DNA of 64,000 bases from the NCBI GenBank assembly GCA_019279435.1, contig JAAALK010000289.1, forward strand, positions 6,330,342-6,394,341. The letters run 5' to 3'. A program made the translations under genes and the position numbers. This document shows, in pieces, positions 12,196 through 23,992 of the stretch; position 1 is the first letter of the stretch, and each line of letters opens with the position of its first letter. Source of the DNA: Zizania palustris. Its lineage: Eukaryota; Streptophyta; Magnoliopsida; Poales; Poaceae. A model generated the notes under the pieces. It had not been told where the DNA came from. It did no database searches and saw only the letters and a program-made list of their open reading frames with translations.

Positions 12196-13566
12196 GGCTC
12201 CGGACGTGCCTCGGAAGGGACTCGGTCAGTAGTGCCTCGACCAGAGGTCCTTTCAAGGTACTCGCCTCTTAAAGAGAGTATAGACTTGCACGCATCAGTA
12301 GCATGAATCCAATTTTCACCATGAACGCAGTAGAAGAAGGCCTGGCCTTTGCCAGCTGGCTTCCCTGGTGGCCTCCAGCCACTGGTCGTGCTTCCCGAAG
12401 CTTGTGGATTTCTAGGGGCAAATTTTTGCGGAGAAGGAGCAATGTTCAGGACCTCAGAGCGAGGATGCTTTTGCCCCCTATGCCTGTCATGCTGGAAATC
12501 GATGTTGGGCCCTGCGAAGGTGTTGAAGTCTTCACTTCGACTTGACTTCTTGCAGGATTGATGGAGTTGAAGCTGTTCTTCGGAGCCACCCTTCTTCTAA
12601 CCTAGCATATTCTTCGAAATTGACCATCAGCTGTGCTATAGAGGATATATGTTTCTGATGAAGTTTATCAAGGAGGCTCGCATGAGTAACTCCCTCTAGG
12701 GCTGCATCAACAACGAACGACGTAGACAACCCCCTTATCTGTGACTTCATATGAGCGAAGCGCTTGACAAACTGTCTTAAAGTTTCTCCAGGTAGCTGCT
12801 TCACCTAGAAAAGACTTCCTGTAGACATAGGGGGTACGAAGGTACCCTGAAAGTTACTTATAAACTTTCTCCTTAGCTGCTCCCAAGTTCCAATCGATCC
12901 TAGCTTCAAGGACCAGAACCAACGCAAAGCAACTCCTTCGAGAGCAAGGGGGAAACACTTGGCCATGGTTTCTCGGACTCCTCCACTGGCCTCAATTGCC
13001 AAAGCATACGAATGAGAGAACTCCCCCGGATCCTCTTCTCCAGTACTTACAGAGCTTCGAAGTTTTAAACTTAGGGTCGAAGCGCACTTTCTATAAATCG
13101 GGATGCAGCGAAGACTCGCTATCGAAGGAAGCGTTCTCTGGGGCTTCGGGATAAAGAAGAGAGTCGTCATCTTGAAGCACTTTGGGAATGACCGGGGTGG
13201 CTTGAGAACGAAGCCTATCTACGGCTTCTTGCCTCCACCTCGCCACTTCATCCTGGAGACTGGCCATCTGGGTCACCATGTCGCCAATACTGTCTCCATT
13301 TCTTTCGGAAGGATCTTTCGGGTCTTGAGAACAGTACATGTCAGTCTGGAGCACAGTCGGAGTTGGAGGAGGGACTCCGTCCGGCCGAAGCATAGATGGA
13401 GTTGAAGGAGGAACTCCATATGCTCAAGGAAGAGAATTCCCTTCAGGGGTCTGAGGTGGAGGAACTACTGAAGGTGCTACAACCTCGACTATATTCGAAG
13501 ATCTTGCTCCAGAGGTCCGTGGGGACCTCCGAGTAGGACTACCACCTGAGCTCCGCTTAGGAGGCA
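12196..13566 (-). pseudogene. gag: G1 gag, decayed
   Basis: The start is the ATG at 13566-13564, 45 bases after the primer site; the first residues are MPPKRSSGG, a Ser/Arg/Pro-rich N-terminus. A coiled-coil-like stretch (MASLQDEVARWRQEA) lies near 13235-13280. The conserved gypsy Gag core lies at 12805-12975 (LEGVALRWFWSL, followed by the LRRKFISNF block) and runs on to 12532-12804. Frames change at about 13090 and 12805, and stops are frequent. Gag would build the particle. The likely zinc-knuckle region near 12300-12500 is too decayed to call. Confidence 0.82.
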
Positions 13567-13610
13567 TGGTTCTAAGAACTTCGTAGAGAACGAAGTTTTT
13601 TGGACTAGGT

Positions 13611-13628
13611 TCCCCATGGACAGCGCCA
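13611..13628 (-). other. G1 primer binding site
   Basis: On the minus strand TGGCGCTGTCCATGGGGA begins two bases inside the LTR end. It differs little from the primer sites of other Tat elements and from that of G4 (45127-45144). I do not assign the tRNA. Confidence 0.8.
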
Positions 13629-13630
13629 AT

Positions 13631-14124
13631 TGTTGGCATAAAAGATTACACTAATAGGTTTTCGAAGATTAAGAACTAACAAACGAAGAGTTTGTGAAGC
13701 GGACTATTTCAAGCCTTCGAATTGGATAATAGCTCAAAGTAGTTTGAAGTTGTGTATTGAATAACTGAGTATTCGATGCTCATTACAGGGTAAGAAGGGG
13801 GGTATTTATAAGTAAAAATCTTAAGGAAAAGACCTTTTTACCCCTCAATTACAACCGACATAGTGGAAACTATTCGGTACCCCTAATAGGGTTAAAATGG
13901 TAAAAGACTAATTTAATCAGAAAGAAGATAAGTCTTCCATCCTCTCTAGCAGGTAAGCTCTCTGAAGATTTAACCTTCGAAGTCATACTTCGAACAGAAG
14001 TCTGTATGGATTCTTCGAGCTTGGTCATGTACTAAACTGAAGTTAATACTGGAACTTCGGTTTAGTAGATTGGCTTTGACTTATAACTGTAGAGACCCTA
14101 AGGATGAAGTATTTTCCCCCAACA
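13631..14124 (-). repeat. G1 5' LTR (494 bp)
   Basis: Canonical TG/CA ends and a clear match to 52148-52641: equal length, about 18 substitutions counted by eye, no indels. A minus-strand TATA-like box is at 13803-13811. The sequence right of it, atgcg (14125-14129), is the target duplication, and the same five bases precede the LTR at 52148. Confidence 0.95.
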
Positions 14125-14500
14125 ATGCGCTTTTTCAAGACTCAAAATGTACAGTCCATTCACTAATGGACAAACGCCATAAAGCAAACCATTCGAGGAT
14201 ATCGAACAACTCTTGTTCTTTATTACGAATTCAAAATATCTTCTCCTAAACATGAAGAAGAGATTATTTCTTTCCCTAAGGTGGGAATGAAATAACAATT
14301 ATTCAATTCCTAAACTAGTCTTAACAGTAGTGGCAGTGAATAAACGCCAACGACCAATGTTGCAACACTTGCACCATTTCCGACGCGGACATCCATCTCA
14401 CCACTAGCACACTTCCTTGACCTACTCAGCCCCTACAACAATTCGCAAGTATGAATCATCGAACCGGTATCATATACCTATGAATCATTGGGACGAGTAG
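14125..14500 (-). pseudogene. C2 protease region, cut by G1
   Basis: Minus-strand fragments resemble the copia segment after the protease active site (a VGNG block near 14385, then an IKNKSCSIS-NGL and LVNGLYIL-LE block at 14145-14235). The frame runs into the G1 target duplication at 14125-14129. It continues in phase on the other flank of G1, at 52147, with the integrase zinc motif. The protease active site itself is not readable. Confidence 0.75.
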
Positions 14501-14505
14501 CAAGT

Positions 14506-15365
14506 TTAGCCGTAAATACCTGAAGTGGAAGTCGTACTTCCCTTCTTTTTCTGCTCTTCAAATAATACCTTGCAGTTGCGCTTCCAATGCCCAATGTTGT
14601 GGCAATGGTGGCACTCATTGGAGTTGGCAGGACCTGACCTGGACTTTCTAGTCGACTTAGTACTATAGATCAAATATGTAGACTTAGCCTTTTTCCTCCT
14701 TCTTTTTTTGCCCTCCTTCTGAACAACCATCACATGGTCCGGAGTCTTCATGATACTCTCCTATGCAGATTTTAGCATCCCATGCAACTCAGCTAGAGTC
14801 TTCTCCAGTCCAACCATGTTGTAGTTCATGATGAACGACACATAGCTCAGTGGGAGCGACTAGAGAATAACATCAATAGCGAGGTATGGATCCAGTGGAG
14901 TGCCCAGTCTCTCTAGAGTCTCCACGCAACTAATCATCTTGATCACGTGAAGGCTCACCGAGCTCCCTTCAGCCAGCCTACTATCAAACAAGCATTTAGA
15001 CACATTGATCTTTCTGCCCTTGCTTGGTCCTAAAACATGCACTTAAGCCCTACGATCATATCATAAGCATCATGTTCCTCATACTCTTTCTAAAATTGAG
15101 AGGACTTGCAGGCAAGCATCAGACAACTAACATACATGGAATCAGTGGCATGCTTCTCATAAGCACGCTTATCTACTGCATAAGCATCCTCTCCTGGTTC
15201 ACCAGGGTGAGGTTCCTTTAGAACATAATCTTTTTTCTCTTGCTTGAGTACAATTCTCCAGGTTTATGTACCAGTCCATAAAATTTGTTAAGATAATTTA
15301 TCTCATTCAAGAATAGATCGCAAATTAAAAACTGAAGTGTTCTTAATAGTAGTAGGTGGTGCCAT
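14506..15365 (-). pseudogene. gag: C2 gag (Ty1/copia), decayed
   Basis: The likely start is the ATG at 15365-15363 (MAPPTTIKNTS). Further on there is a block typical of copia Gag around 14860-15040, a basic KKRRRKKAK patch, and a CCHC knuckle of the form CHHCHNIGHWKRNC at about 14579-14620. At least six stops interrupt the roughly 290 codons. Gag is short here, unlike the Sirevirus-like elements, so C2 is a different copia lineage. Confidence 0.8.
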
Positions 15366-16536
15366 GATCTACAAAAGATTAAATGCAAGGTTTAGCACTA
15401 TGCAATGTTTATCTTCTATCCAATAAAAGATGTCCCACTATCTAAACCAGTCACTTTCCCTCTCATGACTAATAGTGGCACAAGATCCATGGTGACGCTA
15501 TCTCCTGGTGAGCTTTGGCATCACTTCTAGAAGCTAGTTTACATAGGTAAGCAACTACTTGCTAATCACATCGTATGTGACTCTTGTCGTTGGAGAAGCA
15601 TCCAATGCTCGACCCCAACTCCTATGCTCCAAGTCCCAAAACCGTTTTGATAGCCTCATCATGTGAACAAACACTATGCGTGCAGAAGTCCGACTTTCGC
15701 TCCAACTGGTCGAGATAAAAGATAGCACCCTGCTTTGGCAGACCCACTATCGATGAGCACGAAACTTGGTGGGTGCACTTATTGGGAAGAGCATCAACAC
15801 TTAATTTTCTGAGGGAAAATTACTCTAGCATCGTAACGTCCCTAGAGCACACAAAACATGCAAGAATAGAATAACAGGAACATAAGAAAGCATCACAGGC
15901 AATCATATTAATTGTGCCATAGCATGGCCTTCTTCACATGGCAATCTCCATCTCCATTGCTCACATCATCGAGTGCGTGCTCCCGGCCTCCATGAAGAGT
16001 ACTAGTCCATCTCACATAGGCTATACTAATTACATGGGCCGAAGCACCACGAAAACGACATGCAAGCCGTAATAAATTTTACATCAGCCTTGGGCTATAA
16101 ATAACCATGACACGCATGTCATATTTAATTTACATTCATTGCATGCATCTCATACATCACATTCAACCACGACCATGCCAGTCATGACATTTTATGCAAA
16201 ACAAAGTTAGGCGAGCAATCTACAAATGACTGGATTCTTGATCTGAACAACCCGAGTCAGTAAGCTTGGTTTTTCAAAATCGCGCGGTTTGGAACTTCCG
16301 ATCTGGCATCTGAACTTCCGATCAATATCGGAATCCCGCATAGAAACAATTGTCTTCTATATCGAATTATTATTCGACATCGTAACATCTGATTAGTATC
16401 GGAACTTCCGATCCGCCATCAGAACTTCCGATCATATCGGAACATCCGATCTGCCGCAGACAGAAACAGATCTAATCTATTTTTCTACCATGTATCTCCA
16501 TACATAAGGGATGCAGATCGAACACTACGCAAGTAG
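15366..16536 (-). other. C2 leader between primer site and gag
   Basis: About 1.2 kb with no ORF worth reporting. Near 16290-16460 it holds six or so copies of an imperfect palindrome around GGAACTTCCGATC. The rest is unremarkable noncoding sequence. Confidence 0.6.
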
Positions 16537-16548
16537 GCTCTGATACCA
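16537..16548 (-). other. C2 primer binding site (initiator-Met tRNA type)
   Basis: The minus strand reads TGGTATCAGAGC, four bases after the LTR end at 16553. Confidence 0.92.
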
Positions 16549-16552
16549 CTAT

Positions 16553-16945
16553 TGGGGAATAGGGGAGCTATCCTAGCCGACAAATTACAAATTTCCGCCC
16601 TATGGCCCTAGGCTCATGCATGTGTGAGATCATAGATCGGTACCTTCTAGCACTTGACGTGCTAGGTGCAGCGGAAGAAGAGGTTGATGAAGAGCGTCAA
16701 GCCTATCCTCGCTTTGTCCCGGCCGTTCCTCGCCGATCCGATCGATGAAGAAGTCCCCTTCCTTGTGGTGACGGCCACGAGCGCCGCTTATGGAGCAACG
16801 CCTCCACGGAGTCCACACATACAGGGATGGAGTTCCTCCCACGGCAGCGTGCTAGCACCGCACGTGAGAGACGGAAAATCCTCGATCTCAACATTTGAGA
16901 TCAAGAAAGGGAGGAGAGGACTCTTGGGTGGCTAGGTCTAATCTA
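16553..16945 (-). repeat. C2 5' LTR, part
   Basis: The minus strand ends in CCCCA at 16553, next to the primer site. The right boundary is not sharp: C3 gag sequence begins by about 16956, and no TATA box is visible within this part. The upstream part may be missing, or may be the segment at 21300-21757, which shares the GGAACTTCC motif. That link is a guess. Confidence 0.6.
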
Positions 16946-16955
16946 GGCTTATTCC

Positions 16956-18533
16956 TTATCCCAAGAGCTCCTTAGAACACTCATCACTCTCCAATCTAAC
17001 CTTAAGCTCATCAATATGCTTATCACTCAGATTAATGCTTTCAATCATTAAAGGGCAATTTAAGCATTCATTGATGACACAAGGACTAGACTCCATCACC
17101 AAAAGTTGCTTCTGAACATTTTCAAGTTTTTCAATATTTTGAGCATGTATCAGACGTAACTGAGCAAGTTCATCCATAACGATAAGACAAGACTCACATT
17201 CAGCAATTTCAGACTCAGACTTCAACACAGCAAGTTCAGTAGAAAGTGGTTCAATTTTAAGCTTTAGTTCCTTTCATTCTTTAGCAGCAAGTTTAAGCAG
17301 TCTTTCTTGTGAAATAATTGAAACATGTAATCCATCGTTTTGAACAAGTAATTGGTCATGTGATAGACTATCCTCATATGAGTCAAGCTCGTCACTACTG
17401 TGCTTGTCATTTGTCATGAAGCAGAGGCTGTGGAAGTCCTTCATCTTTTCCTTCTTTTCTTCACTCTTGTAAAATTCTTCTTCATCAGAGCTTGGCTCTT
17501 CACTCGAGGTGTTGTCGATGTCGCTGAGTGCAGCCATAAAAGCTCTAGCCATCCTTTTTACCACTTTTCCTCTTTTGCCTATGAAGAAGGATTTTTTGTC
17601 TCTTTTCTGGTGTTTGAGTTCATGTTCATTCTTTGAGTTCAGTTTTGGGCAATTTGCTTTAATATGATTAAGATCACCGCACTCAAAACACCCCCGAGAG
17701 CCTCCTCTTCTTTGATCTCTTCTATCATTGTAGAACCTAGTGAACTTTTTGACTATAAGAGCAAGCTCTTCATCATCCAATGTGTCCACTTGTTCCTTTG
17801 TGATAGAGACCAATGAAGAGAAGGAAAAACCCCCAGATAAAGCGCAAACTCCAGACACACTACCTCCAGATGAGGTGCCACTGCTAGGACTGGAAACCAA
17901 AGCAATCAAAGGCAACAAAGATTTTCCAGCTCCTGGTCGAGACACCTTGGCAATCTCAGTGGACTTAAGATTACTAAAAAGTTCGTCGTAAGTCAGAGTG
18001 TCAAAGATTGTCGAGTCTTTAATACTGGAGATCTTCACCTCCCCTATGCTATGATCAAGAGCATAGAGAAGTTTGATCGCCCTATCATGGTCAGAGTAAG
18101 CCAATGTCCCAGTGGCGCGCAAATTACTCACAATTCCATCAAAACGTGCAAACATAGCATCTATAGATTCGCTGGGGCCTTGCACAAATATTTGGTACTC
18201 TTGATTATATGTGCTTTGCCTCCTAGCCTTAATCTGGGTAGTGACCTCATGAAAAGTTCTCAAAGTGGTCCAAATTTCACGTGCAGTTCGTAGGTGCTGG
18301 ACCTTGTCAAACTCTTTGCGACTGAGGCTGACAAAAAGTATTTTTCTCGCTTTGTTGTTGCACTCATACTTTGATTTATCAGACTCTGAGGTTTGAGTTT
18401 CAAGAATCTCATATTGGGAATCGACGATATCCCAAATAGCACTTCCTTGGCTTAGTAAATAAGCCTCCATGTGCACCTTCCAATACGAATAATCATGACC
18501 ATCAAACATCGGGATTTTTGTGTTTCTCTCCAT
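16956..18533 (-). pseudogene. gag: C3 gag of a Sirevirus-like copia element, truncated
   Basis: The start is the ATG at 18533-18531, shortly after the primer site, giving MERNTKIPMFDG, which matches the C1 start. An open frame of about 420 codons runs to a stop at 17274. It contains the UBN2-like core, a CCHC knuckle (CFECGDLNHIKANC near 17665-17705) and the acidic SSEEPSSDEEE tract. After the stop the helical C-terminal part continues at 16956-17228 in another frame. The match to C1 Gag is high over the whole length. Nothing downstream survives: no second knuckle and no pol. Confidence 0.92.
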
Positions 18534-18587
18534 GTCGCCAAAAACAAGGATCACAGAATCGGTTAAGGTCAACTAGTGATCTAACCG

Positions 18588-18599
18588 GCTCTGATACCA
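18588..18599 (-). other. C3 primer binding site
   Basis: The minus strand reads TGGTATCAGAGC, two bases after the LTR end at 18602. Confidence 0.93.
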
Positions 18600-20761
18600 A
18601 TTGTGGGATCGGAATGGTGACTAGAGGGGGGTGAATAGGTGCCTCAACAATTTCTCGTGAATATGATGACATGTTCAAAAAACCCCAACGCACCTCTAAA
18701 AAAATAAATTCATATCTAAACCAAATTTAAATCTATCAAAAACAAATCAGGACAAAAAGGATTTTTCCAAAAACACACACCCTGATTTTAACTCAACCTT
18801 GACACTCATGCAACTATCAATTGAGTTAAAGAATAATAAACAGCAAACTATGAGAAACACTTGCTATTCAAAATCTATTGCTGATCAAGAACTCAGAATT
18901 AACCAATATGAAATATTTAAATAAACTAGTAGTGTAACAAAGTGAGAACTCAATCAACAATCTTGAACCAACAATTTAATTTTAGGTTATATTTCAAACT
19001 CAAACTGACATGAACTTTCAGAGGATAACTTCTAATTCAAATTTTGCAAAATTCAGAATTCAATTTTAGTACTTTTGACAAAATCTAGACGATTAACAGT
19101 ACCACAAATTCTGTTTTGATTTAGAAATCATAGTTCTAATTCAAAACAGATTTCAGTTTAACAAATTTCAGAAGCAATCAGTAATAACCATGATTCAAAC
19201 TTTCAGCAAAAACATCTAATCAATCTAACTCAGTCTTCTGAAAATTTGGATGATGAATAGTGTCAAACATGAAAAATTCAGAACTGAACTGACTTTGAGA
19301 ATTCAGAACTTCTATCTAATTTTTCAGTTGGAAACAGAACTTCAGACTTAAAACAGAATTAATTCAATTTCAAGCCCAACACTGCACAGCTGTATACTCT
19401 GAAATGATTCAAGACATATACTGAACACAAATTACTGCAAGCAATTATTGACTAGCAAAGAATTCAAGTTTTAGCTCAGACAGCAAAATCTGAACCAGCT
19501 TCAAGGAATGAGAAACTATTCAGACAATTGGTTTAGTTTAGAACTCATATTTCAATTGAAACACTTTTTATCATTCAATATCTCAACAGTCCACAACAGA
19601 ACCTGAACCAGCACAATATTCATCTAAAAACAAAACACAAATTGCCCTCTGAATTCAGAGAATAATTTTGACAATATTACTTGCAATCACCACTTAAATT
19701 CAGAATGCATCTATTGAAAACTATACTACACCTCAAGATGTTAACAATTTCAGTTTACAGAACCATATCCCTGTCAACAGACCAAAACCTGACACAAATC
19801 TGAAAGTGAATAGTCTAGTTTTTTATCAAAACTGGTTCAGATTAATAAACTACAGAATAGATTTCATCCAAAGAATTACAACACAGTTTTAGACTTATCC
19901 ACAACTTCTAATCATCCAAAACCACTTTCAAAAGTAAAAGACTAACTACTAAACTGATCAAGACATATAGTATTTGAGCAAAAATAGAAAACTGCTGAGA
20001 ACAGTAAATCTGAAACAAAAACAGACTGAACTCCACAAAGAGAACTACAAGTCCTCAGATTAATCAATGGAACACTTAATCAGAATCAGTACTGAAAACA
20101 GATGAGGAATAGTGCCTCAACTCTGATGAAAGCAGTAAAAAAAAATTCAACTCAAAGGGTACACAGAAAACTGCAGCAACCTTTCAATCACTGCACTGCT
20201 TCCCTTCAAAAACCTTAGAAAAAACCTCGCGGGTGCTGTAGCAAACCAGGAAATTGCACACGAAATGAAATAGTGTTCCTTAAAACCCTGTTGTGGATCC
20301 GAAACTTTCACTCGAGGAGCTGTAGCATATCACGAAATCTGATTCTAAATAGTGTTTCCTCAAATAAAAAAGTCTCACATAATTTATGTGCTTCTCCCCA
20401 AAAATTCCAGTAAGAAAGGGAAGAACCAAAAGCAATCAGCAGTACAAAATCAGCACATATGTTTCAGAATCTCAAAAACTGATATCTAGAATTTTTGAGG
20501 ACTTGATTCTCTCATTAAAATAACTTGATCATCCTTCTACCATGGAATTACTCAAGAAACCACCCAAGGAACAGCCTAGAGGATGATGAACACTTAAAGA
20601 AACATTTCATCAAACAAGTAGAGTGTTATATCAAAAACTAAAACACTGTTCCAGAAAATATTTCAGCACTGTGATGCCTAGTTTGATCAGCCAAAAAATT
20701 AAGAAGAAACCACAGAAATCATTTGCAACTTTCGAAAATGGATCATTCAAATCATGCACAA

Positions 20762-20899
20762 CAAAAGATGTATAAACATCAATATCAACTTCTGCACTAG
20801 ATTCACCAGAAATTGCTGCACAAAATCGATCAAAAGATGTATAAACATCAATATCAACTTCTGCACTAGATTCACCAGAAATTGCTGCAAAAAATCGAT
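20762..20899 (+). repeat. 69-bp tandem duplication inside the C3 LTR
   Basis: Two adjacent 69-bp copies (20762-20830 and 20831-20899) differ by a single base near the end. The near identity shows a recent event. Confidence 0.95.
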
Positions 20900-21090
20900 C
20901 TCAGTTCAGATTCATACCTGCGCCTGGAACACTTCAGATCCTGTCGATGCACAGTTCCATTTTCAGACGGTGAACAGAAAAACTCAGATTTGATCGAAAC
21001 ACAAAAGCTGCAGGAATTTGTATAAAATTGAGTTTGGTTCAGCCAAAAGAACAACAAAAAATCTCCCACCTGCCTATGGATATGGTCCCC

Positions 21091-21098
21091 TATTTATA
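21091..21098 (-). promoter_or_regulatory. C3 LTR TATA box
   Basis: TATAAATA on the minus strand in an otherwise AT-poor spot, oriented toward the C3 gag. Confidence 0.7.
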
Positions 21099-21300
21099 GG
21101 CCAACCATGGGGGTATTTTCTAAAAAGAACCCTCTAGAATTGAAAATTACACAAAAGTCCTATTCCTTGTAATATATATTTTTAGAATTAGAAAATTCTG
21201 AAAAATATACCAACGGAGTACACTAACTCTAGACTCACAACCTTTTATTACACATTGACTCAAAGTAAAAAGACTCCAAACTATTAAAATTAACAAAACT

Positions 21301-21756
21301 AGATATGCGATGGTTTTCAGCAAAAACCTACAAAGCCTCTCAACCCTTCGACTCGTGACACCGCTTCGTGACTCTGAGCGCCATCAAACCACTTCCACTC
21401 TCGATCCCCTCGAGCCGCCTAAATGCTTGTCCTGGCCTCCCTCTCGCATACCCGGTCGTCACACCATCGCTTCCATCCGTCCAAGTTTTGCTCGGCACAC
21501 ACTCCTCCACTTTACATTGAAACCCTCGATGCATTCAACCAACCTCAACCACTCAAACGCTCATCCTTGTCAATCACTCATCGTCCAGATCGAAACTACC
21601 CCTGGTTTCACATTCCGTCTCGTCGGAACTTCCAATACCATATGGGAACTTTCAAAGCAACATTTGCTCTTTATATCGAGACCAGAAAATAACCGGAACT
21701 TCTGGTACTACCTATCAGAACTTCCGATCTACGGAATTTTCTTAGGCATATCCTTC
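21301..21756. other. Unassigned retroelement-derived segment
   Basis: No domain is seen in the open frames here. The segment has several GGAACTTCC-like words at 21620-21740, also found in the C2 leader and C2 pol half. It could be U3 of the C3 LTR or the displaced start of the C2 LTR. A sharp change to gypsy coding sequence occurs at about 21757. Confidence 0.4.
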
Positions 21757-21941
21757 ACATGTTACAAAAGCCGGTTCTAAGTGGGAGAATCAGAAAGTTG
21801 GCTTATGCTTTAATTGAGTATGATTTGGCTTATGAACCCTTGAAAGCTATGAAAGGCCAAATTGTTGCAAACTTTATAGTTGATCACCATGTAGATGTTG
21901 ATTGGAGTAACATAATTGCTCTCATTGAGGTAGTGCCATGA
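21757..21941 (+). pseudogene. G2 RNase H end and linker (Tat gypsy)
   Basis: The open piece begins inside pol and carries the block KLAYALIEYDLAYEPLKAMK with the VANFIVDH motif that ends the first RNase H of Tat elements. The stop TGA at 21939 probably replaces Trp. The upstream part of the element is missing, so the left boundary is a truncation. Confidence 0.82.
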
Positions 21942-22382
21942 AAACTTTACTTTGATGGTTCGGCTTACAAGAATGTCCAAGGTGTTGGATTTGTGCTCAT
22001 ATCACCTAGTGGTATGAGTTTCGAGACCTCGGCCCGTTTAGAATTTCCTTGTACTAATAATCAAGCTGAATATGAAGTTTTATTGCTAGGACTTGAGATT
22101 TTAAACTCTATGGGTGTTAAACATGTTCATGCATATGGTGATTCATTATTGGTAGTTCAACAAGTAGCTAAAGATGTATAATGCTTCAATGGTTTATTGA
22201 ATAATTACTTGGATAAATGTCTAGACTTAATTGGCATTTTTGATGATTTTGAGATTTCACATGTGTCTAGAGAAGCCAACTCAGTAGCAAATGATTTGTC
22301 TCAACAAGCATCTGGTTATCAAATTAAAAGAGGTAAATTTTTCACACAAGAAAAACCGATGCTTGACATATTCCATTCCTAG
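21942..22382 (+). pseudogene. G2 second, archaeal-type RNase H
   Basis: A second RNase H follows the first. Asp in YFDGSA (near 21955), Glu in NQAEYE (near 22070) and Asp in YGDSLL (near 22140) are the expected acidic residues. A stop at 22179 splits the domain, and the tail continues at 22197-22382. Having both RNase H types is a known Tat trait. It would help remove template RNA during reverse transcription. Confidence 0.82.
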
Positions 22383-22560
22383 GTGTCAGAACACTTCGGT
22401 CTGATTGGCCTGACATGGCCGGTCTGATCGCAGGCATCACTTCGGTCTGACCATCCATGCGAGGCTAGCATGACCATCCCGTGTCATTCATCCAGCAATA
22501 GCCGGTCTGAACCGCCCCCTATGGTCGGTTTGACCGCCATGTGTCAGGAGGGTTTGCGGC
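22383..22560 (+). repeat. GGTCTGACCG-rich segment between RNase H and integrase
   Basis: Several copies of a GC-rich word close to CCGGTCTGACCG sit here, breaking the pol frame. Similar words crowd the G2 LTR at 24640-24900. It ends in a run of nine G at 22564-22572. Confidence 0.7.
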
Positions 22561-23907
22561 ACGGGGGGGGGCAAATCAAAGTTTTTAATTTGAATGCCAA
22601 TTTAAGTGATAATTTGGCGAATGCTTCAGAGAACAATGTGTATGATTGGAGGACTCTGATTATTCAGTATTTGAGAGATCCTAGCAAGCGGGTTGATCAA
22701 AAAGTTCGGCGGCAAGCATTTAAATTCGTGTTGCTTGATGATGATGATGATGAGTTGTACGCCGAACAATTGATGGAGTGCTTTTGAAAAGTTTGAATGT
22801 CGATCAGTCTAAACTTGCTATGGGTAAAGTACATGAAGGTCTTTGTGGTACTCATCAGTCGGCCCAGAAAATAAGTTGGATGCTCGAAAGAGTGGTTTTT
22901 ATTGGCCGACTATGACTAAGGATTGTTTTAGGTATTATAGAGGGTGTGAAGAATGTCAAAGGTTTGGTAATATTCAGTTGGCTCCCGCATCACTTCTTAA
23001 CCTTATTATCAAAGCATGGTCATTCTGAGGTTGGGGCTTGGACTTCATCGGCCAAATTCATCCTCCCTCTTCAAAAGGGCATCGGTTCGTGTTGAGGGCT
23101 ATGGATTACTTCACCAAGTTCACCGAGGTCTGGCCTCTCAAGAATATGACTCACAATGAGGTAATTGATTTCATCTTGAAGCACATTATACATAGATTCA
23201 ATATTTCTCAAACTCTTACTACAGATCAAGGTACTTTATTTATCGCTAAAGAAGTAAGAGATTTTGCTGAATCTTATGGTATAAAATTGATAAACTCTTC
23301 ATCATACTATGGTCAAGCCAATGATCAGGTCGAGTCTAGTAATAAAACTGTTATTAAGCTTATTAAGAATAAGATTGAAGAGTTTCCTAGAAGGTGGCAT
23401 GAAGTGCTTTTTGAGGCGTTATGGGCATGTAGAGTTGTGAAGCATGGCACCACCAAGGTAAGTCCATATGAATTGGTGTATGGACAGGAAGTCGTTTTAC
23501 CGGTAGAGGTAAATCTTGGTTCTTTGAGATTACTTAAGCAAGATGGCTTATCGTCCGATGAGTATGAAACTCTTTTAAAGGATAATTTGGAAGAACTAAC
23601 CGATAAGATATTAAGAGATCTAGAGGCAATAGAAAGAGACAAGATAAGAGTGGCTAGAGCTTACAACAAAAGAGTAAAAGCAAAATCGTTTCAAGTTGGT
23701 GACTTGGTTTGGATGACGATTTTGCCTTTAGGCACTAAGAGCTCGAAGTTTGGTAAATGCTCGCCTAGTTGGGAAGGTCCTTTTGGAGTTGTTGAAATTG
23801 CTCCAGGTAATGCATATTTGCTAGAGTCTCTACAAGGAGAGCGATTTCGTAGAGCTTTGAATGGTACATATTTTAAGTACTTCCCAAGTGTGTGGCAAAT
23901 TGCTTAA
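22561..23907 (+). pseudogene. G2 integrase
   Basis: The piece 22470-22787 covers the linker before integrase (NLNAN and DWRTLIIQYL blocks). The zinc-binding part is at 22820-23030 (a damaged HEGLCGTH, then CEECQRFG). The longest open part, 23038-23907 (289 codons), has the core with catalytic Asp in LDFIGQI (near 23040), Asp in TTDQGT (near 23223) and Glu in DQVESSNK (near 23330), then the C-terminal FQVGDLVW and YFPSVWQIA. All three catalytic residues remain. One stop at 23026 separates the halves. The homologous C-terminus recurs at 33959-34490. Confidence 0.9.
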
Positions 23908-23992
23908 AGTGTCAAAAGGTCAATATGGGGTATATCATCCTTAGCCCGTTGTGCTTTTAGCTCACTAAGTTTTCCAAAATGCAGGGGGCATG
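23908..23992 (+). other. G2 3' untranslated tract with polypurine tract
   Basis: A short spacer that ends in GCAGGGGGCATG (23981-23992), the likely plus-strand primer, directly before the LTR. The minus-strand relative at 33874-33958 is nearly the same. Confidence 0.75.

Larger units (their letters stand above)
9918..14124 (-). mobile_element. G1, upstream half: Tat-like Ty3/gypsy element, 5' LTR to RNase H
   Basis: Reading right to left: 5' LTR, primer site, gag, protease, RT and the first RNase H, broken at 9918 by C1. The RT-RNase H order before integrase, the DGGSS protease and the primer site starting TGGCGC fit the Tat group of non-chromoviral gypsy elements. The missing parts (second RNase H, integrase) should lie beyond the left window edge. 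The element's other LTR appears at 52148-52641, out of order. Confidence 0.9.
18602..21300 (-). repeat. C3 5' LTR, long R-U5; right end uncertain
   Basis: The LTR 3' end is fixed by the primer site (minus strand ends CCCACA at 18602). A minus-strand TATA box (TATAAATA at 21091-21098) places R-U5 at about 2.45 kb, which is very long. On the plus strand this part is A/C-rich with few long ORFs, and words like TTCAGAA recur. I cannot find the U3 start; 21300 is only a working limit. No 3' LTR partner lies to the left, where C3 is truncated. Confidence 0.7.

Noticed and set aside
20762..20899. 69-bp pair as the start of a satellite or CRISPR-like array
   Set aside because: Only two adjacent units without spacers; a simple tandem duplication.
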